64,000 nt of DNA from Saposhnikovia divaricata (lineage: Eukaryota > Streptophyta > Magnoliopsida > Apiales > Apiaceae). Position numbers and translations under genes: made by a program. Every line of letters starts with the position of its first letter. Position 1 is the stretch's first letter. The notes under the pieces were generated by a model. That model worked only from the letters and a program-made list of their open reading frames with translations. It had not been told where the DNA came from and ran no database searches. Shown here piece after piece: positions 1 to 10,290 of this stretch. The stretch is taken from the NCBI GenBank assembly GCA_036435485.1, contig CM071598.1, positions 181,422,148 to 181,486,147 on the forward strand, written 5' to 3'.

Positions 1-948
1 AAATCTAGCAGTAAGAATAAGTGAGTCTGGCATCAGGACCACAAGCCTATCTTCAATGTACTTAAGGTAGAACTAATAAGGACAGAGGTTAGAAGGCCTA
101 TGCATTCAAAAGATTTTTGTAAAGTGAGAGGTATTACCAGCTGCACATGAAATAAAACAAACTAACAAATTAACAAAATCCCAAATTACACTATCATAAA
201 AATCCAAAATTAACAAAAATAAACCAAAAATTATAACAAACTCAACACTTTAAGAAAATTCACAAGTTGAACCCTATAAACAAAAATAAATCCCCAATTA
301 CACAATTCGAACTAACATAAGAAACTTAAAAACCCTAATTAAGAACACAAAAAAGAGCAATTAAAGAACCACGAAGAAGATGTGAGCATGTAACAAACTC
401 GATTCAAAACTCAAAGAACAAGGAGGACAATTCGAGCTTTAATCTTCTTCTCTAAAGAACATGAATGCTCGATTTATAATCAATTTAAGGGAAGAGGATT
501 TGGGATCGATGATTTACCTTTGTTGAGCCTCAATCTTCTTGGAGCTTGAGTATTCAAGCTTGATTTCCTCTCTTCGAGCATGCGAGCTGCGTGTGTCTGC
601 GTTGTGTGTGTCTGTGCGTGTTAGTGTCTATGAGTGAGTTTTGTGTTTTTTCTTTTTTCTTTTGTTGTTTTTGGTAAGCCCGGCAAAAGAGAAGTACAAA
701 TCCCGCTCAACATTTTACAACATATTTGAGAAGGCCGCCAATTTTTTTAATCCAAAAGTCATATATACTGCAACGATTTAAGAAAAATATTGCAATAGAA
801 TGAATGTTTTTAACTCTCTTTAATTTTTTCTAGGCTATTGCAATGTTTTTCAAAGTCATTGCAATTTATGTGATTTGGTTTCTCAATAGCAACGTTTTTT
901 GACAAATTTTCAGAAATATGGTTGCAATAGGCAATTTATGGTGTAGTG
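1..948 (-). mobile_element. Terminal part of a CACTA (En/Spm-type) DNA transposon
   Basis: On the - strand the sequence starting at 948 reads CACTACACC, the signature end of CACTA elements. The next ~200 bases (about 740-948) hold repeated short motifs of the type TTGCAAT and GCAACG in both orientations, as expected for the subterminal transposase-binding repeats of this superfamily. The Athila-like gag frame runs cleanly up to 949 and then turns into this sequence, so the element sits inside gag. The other end and its 3-bp target duplication (GCT at 949-951 on this side) lie outside the window. From 1 to about 700 there is A-rich, intron-like sequence with possible - strand donor sites (for example near 528 and 139). 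No transposase domain is recognisable, so whether the element is autonomous is open. Confidence 0.72.
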
Positions 949-2554
949 GCTTAAAGACTCGCTCATTAGACACATCGGGAAGGGATTTTGGAAGTGGAGT
1001 ATCAGATGGAGATTTGGTAGGTGAAGAGGAAGAAGGTATTTGGGAAGATGAGGAAGGTTTATGAGAAGATTCTGTTGAATCAGGAGTTGGGTGATTAATG
1101 TTGTGGTCAGATTCAACATTTGACTCTTCCTCTTTTTCTGGAGACTCGACACCTACTTGATTGTCAACTTGATTCCCCGACCTTAAAGAAATTATGGCAT
1201 TAATACTTTCAGGAGGTCTTTGGTTAAGGGGGAATCTAGGGTTTACCTCAGGTTGACTTGGGAATTTATTCTTCTCACGCTCACTCATGGTGTTGGCTAA
1301 CTGACTCACTTGAACTTCCAACTTAGATATGGCTTGAGTACTAGCGTTCAAAATTTGCCTATCTTGAGTCATGGTTTGCATGAAGGCTTGTTGAGATTGA
1401 GCCAAATTAGTTGTTGATTTTAGAAGCGCATCAAGGCTTTTTTCCAAGGAATTAAGTCTCTTATCTGACTCATGAAAGCCGGGAGGATGGGCGGGTGTTT
1501 GAGTCGGAATAGGACCATGATTTTGAGTTGGGTTTGGAAAAGGTCCTTGGTTTGGAGGTGAGTAAGAATTCTGATTAGGCCTTTGAAAAGAAGGTTGAAA
1601 ACAAGGTGGCTGAGATTGAAAATTTTGGCCCTGGTTCCACGAGAAATTTGGGTGATTCTTCCAACCGGGATTGTATGTAGGTGCAAAAGGATCATTCCTA
1701 GGGTTTGGTTGAAACACCGCATTGATCTGTTGAAAATCTTGGAAACTTTGCATCCCTTGATTCGGGTGCGTAGACATGTGTGAGGGGCCACTATGCGTTT
1801 CTAGGGCTTCGAGTCGTCTAGTAAGGGTGGCTAACTTGGCATCGGTTGCGATGTTACTTCCAATTGAATGCAAACCCCTAGAAGATGAACTAGACGATTC
1901 GGTAGACTTATTTGGTTCCCAAGTGGATTCCCACAACATTGTCTTTTCAGCTAATTCCTCGAAAAATTCCCACCCTTCGTCCTCGTCTTTCTCCATGAAT
2001 TTACCTTGACACATTGACTCTAATAAGGCAGTGGTTCGACTATCCAAGGCTTCGTAAACAATTTTGCATAGTCTCCATTTTTCTATTCTGTGGTGGGGGC
2101 ATTGTGATAAAAGACTTTTGAAACGATCAAATAATTTCCAAAAAGACTCATTTTCTTTTTGATGAAATTGATTTATTTCATTTGTAATTCTCGTAGTCTT
2201 GTGATTAGGAAAATATTTTTTTAGAAACATTACCACAAATCCCTCCCACGTGGAAATAGAATTAATGGGAAGACTATACAACCATTTCTTAGCATTTTCT
2301 TTAAGCGCGAAATTAATGAGCCTAAGCCTAATTGAGTCCTCGGTTAATTGTTGGAGTTTTTGTAAGGCACAAACCTCCTCGAATTCATGAAGAAAAAGAT
2401 AGGGATCCTCACCGTCGCTCCCGGTAAATTTTGGTAACATGCTAATGTGATGGGCTTTAATCTCAAAATTATTACCAGTAACCGGTGGAAGAGTGATACA
2501 CGAGGGTTGAGCGGAGCGGGTGGGATAGCAACGGTCCTTAAGAGATATGGCCAT
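949..2554 (-). pseudogene. gag of element A (interrupted by CACTA)
   Basis: About 535 codons of an uninterrupted gag polyprotein on the - strand. I chose the ATG at 2554-2552 (protein begins MAISLKDRCY) because recognisable gag sequence follows soon after; the frame stays open up to 2689 and an upstream ATG there would add 45 residues. The retrotransposon gag (capsid-like) domain covers roughly residues 30-200, with motifs such as LPKFTGSDGEDPYLFLHEFE and a KKWLYSLP helix. It is followed by a Pro/Asn/Gln-rich segment and a Ser-rich acidic tail. Gag packages the element RNA into cytoplasmic particles. No protease is reached because the frame ends at the CACTA terminus at 949; the residues beyond it are transposon sequence and not gag. 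No lesion is visible before that point, so A was probably a recent copy when it was hit. Confidence 0.8.
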
Positions 2555-3564
2555 GGTTACTACTGGTTCGGAATTATCTAAAGACTCGAAATCGGGTGAT
2601 GAAGAAATCTCGAATGATCTCACTAGTCTAGAAGAATTATCCCTAATCCAAGTAGTTCGTATAAACCACGAAAGGAAAACACGTAGCAAATAATTTGCGA
2701 AAAATTAAGCACACAAAACAAAGGGTGAAAAATCAAAAGAAAGATCTAACCTTAAGACACACTAAAAATTTCGTAAATTAAGAATTATTCAGACCGATTC
2801 GGCCAGATTAGAGCAGGCATTGCCAAGAGACCAAACTCGTAACTTAGACACCAAATCTTAATTGGCCAGGTAAGCTTTCGCTTGCCTCGACACCAAAGAG
2901 TCGGAATAATTAATGATTACTTCGTTTCTTAGGTACCTTCCTAATTGAGCGCGAAATTTCTAGGGGCCAACGTCTAATTAATTTTATTAAAGGCTTGGTA
3001 TGCAAAATGATGGATTAAATTGTTTTTGGGCCAAGGAAAGAGTGATGAAATCCCTTCCCTTATCTTTTGATGGGTTTTGCCCTTAAAATTTATTAGAATG
3101 AATGCAACAAACAATGAGATATATACGAAAGCGGTAAACAATTACGGATGCTTACACTACGTGTTCTAATCTAAAGAAAAGAAGAATTTAACGTACCTTT
3201 GGGTCCTCCAGCAATCACCACAATTATAGGTACGAAAAATTAAAAAAAAAAATATAAAAAAAAATCTAGATGATGTGCCCTAAGTGATTAAATGCATGAT
3301 GCAACAATTATGTATTTACAACTAATTTTTTTTTTTGGATTTTTAATTTTTAATTTAATTTTTTTTTGTGATTTTCTAAAAATAAAAATGCGAAAAGAGT
3401 GAGATACGGGTTACCAAAGCACGCTTTCCAAAAAATTCCGATTAATTCCAAGCTCCGTGAGAAGATTCCCGTAATTCCAAACTTTCCTAAAAAAATGAGA
3501 TAAAAAATTAGACAAGTAAAACTAATCCGAAAAATTAAAATTCAAGGCGCGAAAAATATTTAGT
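2555..3564 (-). other. Untranslated leader of element A
   Basis: About 1 kb between the primer-binding site and gag. It contains A/T runs (3241-3264 and 3331-3366) but no ORF of note. Leaders of this length are usual in Athila-type elements and would hold packaging and dimerisation signals, none of which I can point to. Confidence 0.55.
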
Positions 3565-3582
3565 TCCCCGGCAGCGGCGCCA
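3565..3582 (-). promoter_or_regulatory. Primer-binding site of element A (tRNA-Asp type)
   Basis: On the - strand TGGCGCCGCTGCCGGGGA follows the LTR after 9 bases. It matches, with one difference by my recollection, the site complementary to the 3' end of tRNA-Asp that Athila-type elements use to prime minus-strand DNA synthesis. The identical 18 bases recur in element B. Confidence 0.82.
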
Positions 3583-3591
3583 AAAACTTGA

Positions 3592-6038
3592 TGTGGCAAA
3601 ATGTGTACAATTTATTATCGCAAGCGCACGATCTCGTTTTAGTATTTATGATTCGATCCACAGGGAATAATTTTATTTCGCATTCCTTAATTTTAATTTA
3701 ATCGAACTAGAACAATTGGATTTTTAGAAAATTTTAATTTTACTATTTATTTTCTAAAAGAAAATTTATACCATATTATTATTCTATTTAACTAAAAATG
3801 GAAAAATGAACAAACTATATTAATCTGAAAATTCTAAAATCGAATTTAACTAAAAATCGAAAAAATAATTTTTGGTTTTTGAAAATTTGGATTTTAAACT
3901 ATTTAATAACTAAATGTAAATTTAATCTATTTAAAAAGAAAATTTCATTACTATTCTACTTCTAAACTTATTTATTAAGAACAAAGAGAACGAAAATTCT
4001 AAAAATTATTAAACAATTTACAATCGAAACGCTAAAACAGAACACAACTAAGCTATGAAACAATTCAGAAAAACAACTTGCAATCGGCAATACAACATAC
4101 TCAGAACAAACATACACGAGACTCAAAAACCATAGCAAGAACTGTAGAACAAAACCATAGCAAATAGGACTAAAAACGCGCTACCAACGAATCGAAAACA
4201 CTCAAAACTAACTCCTAACCAGTACTAGAACACACGACTCTAAGACTAACAATACGAGAAACAATAAAACAAGAGGCACCAAATCTAATTCAGTATGTAA
4301 CTCAACTGGATTCACAGCATAGAACTCGGAATAGTTATTGACTCCCTATGACTAATACTTAATGACACTAACAAAACTCGCAACAGGAAGCAACAACTCC
4401 GAGTCTTGACACGGCAATAAAAGAAACAACACTACAGTTGCAGCAACGACTCAGACAACAAAACAGCGATGCAGAAACGGTGCGACAACACAATCTGGAT
4501 ACAAACACTACACCCACAACAGACGTGCGAATCACAGCAACCCAGAAGATAAAACGCAGCTTGATTTTTCTAAAAGCTAAGAACTAAAGACAGACCAAAA
4601 CAGGCATAGGACTAATGTGAATCAAAAACTCTAAAATTGGTGAACTAAAAAAAACAGCAACAGGTGGAGAAATCAGCACATGTAGACTCAGAGAAGTCGA
4701 ACTCAGTGAATCTCATACAACTCAAAGCTCGATATTAACTAAGCTACAAACAGTGGGAGACCAACATATAACAAACACTCGACTCGGCAAAGTAATTACT
4801 CGACAGCAGGCTCGAACTAACAACATTTGACTTAAAACGAAATCAACAAAAACTAATGCAGAATTCGGAAACTCGTTAACTTCGGCAAGAACCGCAAAAT
4901 CAGGACTGAACTCGGCAAACGAATCTCACGGCACCCCAACGATAACTAATAGCAAATTTAAAATGTAAACAAGACCCAGTTTTAAGCTAACAAAACGCAG
5001 CAATCAAAAACTCGTTATAAACTTCTTATTTTCGAACAAACATAAATGCGAAACTGAGTTGGGTTTGATGTAGGGGATGGATTTGTAACCGAATAATGAA
5101 AGGGGAGTTGTGGTGGTTTATAAAAAGTCAAAGAAGAAGACATGGGGAAGGTGGTTTGTATGAATAAATCGAGAGAGAGAGAGAAGAGATGAGAGGAAGA
5201 AATCGAAGGAGAGGAAGAAGGTGGGTTCGTTGGTTTGTGCGAATAAGAGTAAGAAAAGAAAACCGAACGGAAAAGGGGATGGGGAGACAGGGGATTGTAG
5301 CGGTTGTGGGTTGTGATTAAAAGGAAGGAGACGAGTGAAACAGGGGGGAGAGGTTTGTACGAATTGAAGAAACAAGTGCTAGCGGTTTGATGGAATTGGA
5401 GCAATGCAGTACGAATAAAAACGAAAACTGGGATGCACTTGTTCGAACTGAATGAAAACGTACTTAAAACTTATGTATTAAAAATAAAATTACAAGAGCT
5501 ACTAAACTGAGAAAATGTACTAAAACTAAAAATTGGTGTGTTCCAAGATGGAGAATTACTTCCTATTTATAGGAAGAATTAGTACAACTTTTACATAAAC
5601 AAATGAAATTATTGAAAACTTTACAACCAAAAAACACCAACTCCACCCATCTTCTTTCACTTTTCTAGATTCCTTCACATGGAAAAATCAACATTGGTTG
5701 GCCACTTTTATTGTGTATAGATGGGCTTCGTAGAAATGCTTTTTATCCCGCACGACTTATAATTTTTAAATAATAAATAATTAATTTAATCCGAAACTTA
5801 TAAAAATAAATATCTAATATTATTAGATATTTATAAATATATTTTTCTAATCAAATAAAATATTTATTAATAAAAATAAATTCTTAGCCCCTAAGCTGCG
5901 GTCTTTTGAACTTTATTTCTTCATTTTGCCATTCCTTCATTTTTCTCGAATTTCCTGAAATACAACAAAATAATTTATTAAAATACGATTTCAAACAATA
6001 AATAGGCAATAAAAATATGCACAAATATGCACTTATCA
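3592..6038 (-). repeat. 5' LTR of element A (2447 bp)
   Basis: On the - strand it starts TGATAAGTGCATATTTG at 6038 and ends ...TTTTGCCACA at 3592, just before the primer site. Its outer edge is exact because B's ORF breaks off at 6039. It contains U3 (6038 to about 5560), a TATA box and a long AT-rich remainder; open frames inside it (for example 5015-5404) are low-complexity and not genes. The partner 3' LTR is off-window, so it cannot be dated here. Confidence 0.82.
5562..5573 (-). promoter_or_regulatory. TATA box in LTR of element A
   Basis: CCTATAAATAGG, itself a palindrome, lies ~470 bp inside the LTR on the coding strand of element A. This is a plausible RNA polymerase II promoter driving the element's genomic RNA towards lower coordinates. 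Confidence 0.55.
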
Positions 6039-7170
6039 TGTCGGATGGCGGATAGACGTGGTGAGCGCCGAAAGTGGGCCATGTAACCTGAATACCCTGT
6101 TGCTGGTACACTCCGTCCAATGCCTGAGTCAAGTCTGTAGAAAATCTGTGTAGCATGGCATTCGTAGTATCCTGACGCCTCAACATGCGTCTGAACTGTG
6201 CATCACTAAAAATCACATTCCCCTGGCTCGTCTGTGCATGAGAAGGTCCCGCTCTGTCTGCCTGACGATGCACTCTCTCCACCGGTGGCGGAATGCTACC
6301 TCCCTCAGCAATATCAACATAGCCAAGGCCCCTAGGGTGAGGAATGCCACCCGGCCATTCCGTCAACCTCTGAATCACATGATGATCAATAGAGCCTATC
6401 GGTCTGTGCAGAGTCTCATCATTATGCCAAGCGACACCAACATTAACACACAACTCAGCAATAACAACGGCATGTGGAATCCCTCCTGTAGTGCCACCCC
6501 GCAAGAACTTCATGATATTCTGATGGATTAAGTAACCAAGATCAATGTACATCCCGTTCAGAATACCCCATAAGATGATGGCACGTTCCACTGTAACATC
6601 CGTAACGTGGGAAGTTGGCATTACTCGTGCACACATAAACAAGAACCAAGCACGAGCATACCTAGTTAACGCAGCTGCAGGAAATGTGCTCGGCGTGGTT
6701 GAACCGGCCTTGTACTTCCAAACCGTACCCGGAATACACATCCCTGCTATGATAGCATCTAGGTCAATGTCATCTCGGTTTTTCTGCACCCAATCTTCGG
6801 CACCTCTAGGCCTCGCCGGTTGAGATATAATGCGACGTATAGGTCCAACCGTGTAACCCACCGCCTTGCCTCTAACCATAGTAACTCCATTTTTCAGGTC
6901 CTTAGCATTGGCATAAAATTCCCTAACTATGCTCAATGGAACCGCCACAGGCTTTGCACAAAACGTCCACCAACCCATCTCCGAAACCATAGCTAACAAC
7001 TCTCCATCCTCGACCGAAGGTGAAAAACCCCTCTCCTTGATTACGGCTTTTGTCAAAAGATTATCGAACTCTAGCTCGGCCGCCTTAGAAACAAATTTAT
7101 CTACATCATAATCCACTTCCACCTCCTCCGAACTACTACTACTCTCTACACGCAATCTCTTTGGAGCCAT
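6039..7170 (-). pseudogene. Post-pol ORF of element B (plant transposon-associated protein), C-terminus lost
   Basis: An ATG at 7170-7168 opens a frame beginning MAPKRLRVESSSSSEE, an acidic N-terminus followed by a conserved block (GWWTFCAKPVAVPLSIVREF, then RARPRGAEDW-like sequence and the motif SHVTDVTVERAIILWGI). I recognise this as the putative plant transposon protein domain found behind pol in Athila-type elements. Its role is not established. It has been called env-like by position, but I see no signal peptide, fusion peptide or C-terminal membrane anchor in this stretch. The frame is open upstream to an ATG at 7248, which would add a hydrophobic segment (NILGLLLSVEIVLL). After about 377 codons it runs into the LTR of element A at 6038; the residues beyond that belong to A. 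Confidence 0.72.
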
Positions 7171-7731
7171 AACACTCTCAAGCAACACAATTTCAACAGA
7201 TAGCAACAACCCCAAAATATTCCACCAAACACAATATCCCAATTCCAAGAATTCAATTCAAAGTAATTAATTGAAATAGGAAGAATGTTACCCAATGAAT
7301 TGAAGATGAGAACCCTTGAAAGCACTCCCCCAAACTTGAATTAGAGATCCTTTGAAGCTTTAATGGAGGTTGAATGAATTGGAATAGAGAGGGGATTTGT
7401 GTGTATAGGTGTATGTATATATGGATGTATAGATTTTGGAGATGAAGTGGGTTTGGATGATTTGGGTTTGATGGAGAGTTTGAATTAGGAGAAATTGGAT
7501 TTAGGTGAAGAGAAGATGAAGAAGAAGATGGGGGGGGGTTTAGGGGTTTGTTTTGGTCGACTAAACTTAGGCAGTAGGTATATGGCGCTGTTGGGGAAAT
7601 TCGGCCCTTTTACTAATTTTTTTTGTTTTGAATTCAAACACACTAGAAAACCAACATAATCATACCAATCACGTGGGTTGCCTCCCACGAAGCGCTTCTT
7701 TAACGTCACTAGCTTGACTTGAAACTTTAAT
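7171..7731 (-). other. Spacer between pol and post-pol ORF of element B
   Basis: About 560 bases holding the degraded end of the integrase frame (peptide LVTLKKRFVGGNPRDW on the - strand near 7700) and then non-coding sequence with a G-run at 7529-7537 and purine-rich tracts. No further gene is seen. Confidence 0.5.
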
Positions 7732-8130
7732 TTACGTAGAACCAAGAACCACTGTTCTTTTCTCGCGAGCCACCATTCCACCAAAATAATGTTTCAATCT
7801 CTGACCGTTGACCTTAAAAGCTTGATCAGGTGATGTCTCGAAAATTTCCACGGTACCATGCGGATACACCGTTTTAATGGTGAAAGGCCCTGACCACCTT
7901 GATTTGAGCTTTCCCGGAAAAAGCTTGAGCCGGGAATTAAAAAGAAGCACTAATTGGCCTGGTTCAAAGGTTTTGGGCACCAATTTCCTGTCGTGCCACC
8001 TCTTCACTTTTTCCTTGTACAACTTTGAGTTCTCGTAAGCTTGAAGACGGAACTCATCAAGTTCATTCAGTTGTAGCATTCTCTTTTCACCAGCAGCTGC
8101 CATATCAAGATTCAACTTTTCAATGCCCAA
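7732..8130 (-). pseudogene. Integrase C-terminal part of element B
   Basis: Readable sequence DEFRLQAYENSKLYKEKVKR followed by HDRKLVPKTFEPGQLVLLFN and RLKLFPGKLKSRWSGPF, the conserved GPF-like C-terminal module of Ty3 integrases that binds DNA and contributes to target choice. It is in a different frame from the catalytic core upstream; the shift lies at about 8112-8130, where the core frame ends in AYWALKS. Inactive as a separate protein. Confidence 0.82.
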
Positions 8131-8660
8131 TACGCCTTGTGTTCAAGTTCTGCGGGCAGATGACAAGCTTTTCCATAAACCAGCTGAAACGGAGACATCC
8201 CCAAAGGAGTTTTATAGGCAGTCCTGTAAGCCCACACAACTTCATCCAATTTCGTTGACCAATCCTTCCTCGAAGGATTCACTACTTTCTCCAAGATTCG
8301 CTTGATTTCTCGATTCGAAACTTCGGCTTGACCATTCGTCTGAGGATGATAGGCTGTTGCAACGCGGTGAGATACTCGGTACTTGGCTAACAAAGCCGTG
8401 AACTGGCGATTGCAAAAGTGAGTGCCTTCATCACTAATAATAGCACGAGGAGTCCCAAAACGAGTGAAGATCTGCTTATGAAGGAAGTTGAGCACTACCT
8501 TAGCGTCGTTCGTTGGTAGGGCCTTCACCTCTACCCATTTAGATACGTAATCCACTGCCAACAGGATGTACTGATTGTTGAACGATGACACAAAAGGTCC
8601 CATGAAGTCGATACCCCACACATCAAAGATCTCTACTTCAAGCATACTATTCAACGGCAT
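8112..8660 (-). pseudogene. Integrase catalytic core of element B
   Basis: Contains the catalytic triad context of a retroviral-type integrase: D in IDFMGPF, D in ISDEGTHF, and E in TNGQAEVSNREIK. This enzyme would insert the cDNA into host DNA. The zinc-binding N-terminal part (GHYGGDKPAARVLQAGFF, then CDRCQR) lies just upstream but is separated by an in-frame stop near 8703, and the C-terminal module is out of frame. All key residues remain visible, so inactivation is through stops and shifts and not loss of motifs. Confidence 0.87.
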
Positions 8661-9521
8661 CTCGTTCCTTCTAGAAATATTGCCAACTCTTTGGCATCGA
8701 TCACATCACAGCACGAACTGATGTGCATATTTGAATAGAGTAGGCCGGAAAAATCCTGCCTGAAGCACACGAGCAGCAGGTTTATCTCCACCATAATGAC
8801 CACCGTAAATGGTGTCATGGCAATCTCGTAGAATCCCCTCAGTCTCACTGTAAGGAATACACCGTCTGAGAAGCTGATCCGGCCCTTGATTGAAAAAATA
8901 GGGCTCATCCCAACGGTACCACTTGACGTCACGAAGGAATTTCTTTTTCTGAGCATAAGAAAACTCAGTTGGGATGATGTTGCTCACCAGATAATTCACA
9001 AAATCAGCGAACCACGGTACTTCACCTTGTACCTGAAACAGCTGCTCATCCGGAAAGTGCACATTTATTAAGGACTCATCTTTTCTGCTTCCTTCACCCT
9101 GCTCCAATCTTGAGAGCTGATCAGCTACCTGATTTTCCGTTCCTTTTCTGTCCTTGATTTCAAGCTCGAACTCCTGAAGTAGAAGTACCCAACGAATCAG
9201 TCGGGGTTTAGCATCCTTTTTAGATAGTAAAAATCTGATAGCTGCATGGTCTGTGTAGACCGTGACCTTCGCACCAAGCAAGTAAGACCTGAACTTCTCG
9301 AATCCATAAACAACTGCAAGAAGCTCTTTTTCAGTGGTGGTGTAATTCAGTTGGGCATCATTGAGGGTCTTACTAGCATAGTAGACCACATGAAAGACAT
9401 TACTCTTCCTTTGCCCTAACACCACTCCCACAGCGAAGTCACTAGCGTCACACATCATCTCGAAAGGCTCATTCCAGTTGGGAGCTGTGATGATTGGAGT
9501 AGTCGTCAGCTTCTTCTTCAA
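8661..9521 (-). pseudogene. RNase H and integrase zinc-finger region of element B
   Basis: RNase H motifs in order: CDASDFAVGVVLGQ (first catalytic D), TTTEKELLAVVYGFEKFR (E), YTDHAAIRFLL (D) and later NQVADQLSRLE (final D). The integrase HHCC finger follows (CHDTIYGGHYGG, then CDRC). RNase H would remove the RNA strand of the RNA/DNA hybrid. In-frame stops bound this piece on both sides: near 9531 against the reverse transcriptase and near 8703 within the zinc finger. The frame is otherwise continuous with its neighbours. Confidence 0.87.
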
Positions 9522-10290
9522 GTGCTCAAATGCCTACACACACTCATCAGTGAAGCTGAAAGGAGTGTCCTTCTCTAATAGGCTGCAGAGTGGCTTTGTG
9601 ATTTTAGAGAAGTCCTTAATGAAACGCCTATAGAAACCGACGTGTCCCAGAAAGCTGCGAACTCCTTTGACTGAAATAGGAGGAGGAAGTTTCTCGATTG
9701 TCTCCAGCTTGGCCTTGTCCACTTCTAAACCTTTTCTAGACACCTTGTGACCTAGAATAATGCCTTCCTGTACCATGAAGTGTCACTTCTACCAGTTGAG
9801 CACTAGATTTGTTTCAACACATCGCTTCAACACCATGCTCAAATTGTGCAAGCACTCGTCATAAGATGACCTAAAGACCGAGAAGTCATCCATGAACACT
9901 TCCACATTAATGCCAATCATATCAGAAAAGATGGCCATCATGCATCTTTGAAAAGTAGCTGGAGCACCACATAGTCCGAAAGAAACACGTCGGAACGCAA
10001 AAGTTCCAAAAGGACATGTAAAGGTAGTCTTCTCCTGATCTTCAGGAGCTATAGCAATCTGATTGTAGCCCGAGTACCCATCCAGCAAACAGTAGTACTC
10101 ATGTCCAGCTAGCCGGTCCAACATCTGATCAATGAAGGGTAGAGGAAAGTGATCCTTCCTGGTGGCCTTGTTCAACTTTCTGTAGTCCATACAAACTCTC
10201 CAACCTGTGACGGTCCGCGTTGGGATGAGTTCATTTTTTTCATTGGTCACCACTTTCATACCCCCTTTTTGGAACGCACTGAACGGGGCT
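9522..10290 (-). pseudogene. Reverse transcriptase of element B
   Basis: RT fingers and palm are readable: WRVCMDYRKLNKATRKDHFP, LLDGYSGYNQIAI, FGTFAFRRVSFGLCGAPATF and the catalytic box VFMDDFSVF (FMDD in place of the common YVDD, normal for many Athila elements). The thumb and connection continue as GHKVSRKGLEVDKAKLE and FLGHVGFYRRFIKDF. Stops lie at about 9785 (two codons close together behind VLNW) and 9531. The N-terminal edge (AGIIYPISDSSWVSPVQ) is in the preceding frame, so there is a frameshift at about 10240-10259. Confidence 0.88.

Larger units (their letters stand above)
949..6038 (-). mobile_element. Athila-like Ty3 retrotransposon A, 5' part (LTR, PBS, leader, gag)
   Basis: Reading on the - strand: LTR (6038-3592), primer-binding site (3582-3565), a long leader, then gag, cut at 949 by the CACTA element. 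Pol and the 3' LTR must lie to the left of the window. The gag type and the tRNA-Asp-like primer site are those of the Athila branch of Ty3 elements. It interrupts the post-pol ORF of element B at 6038/6039, so it is younger than B. The 5 bases on the right flank are TGTCG (6039-6043); the matching copy is off-window. Confidence 0.85.

Noticed and set aside
866..948. C-terminal extension of gag A
   Set aside because: Translated from the CACTA terminus.
5015..5404. Open frames of 85-129 codons inside LTR A
   Set aside because: Low-complexity Ser/Pro/Phe-rich translation of purine-rich LTR sequence.
5884..6038. C-terminal extension of the post-pol ORF of B
   Set aside because: These residues are translated from the LTR of element A, which starts at 6038.
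6238..7111. + strand open frames
   Set aside because: Antisense shadows of the post-pol ORF of element B.
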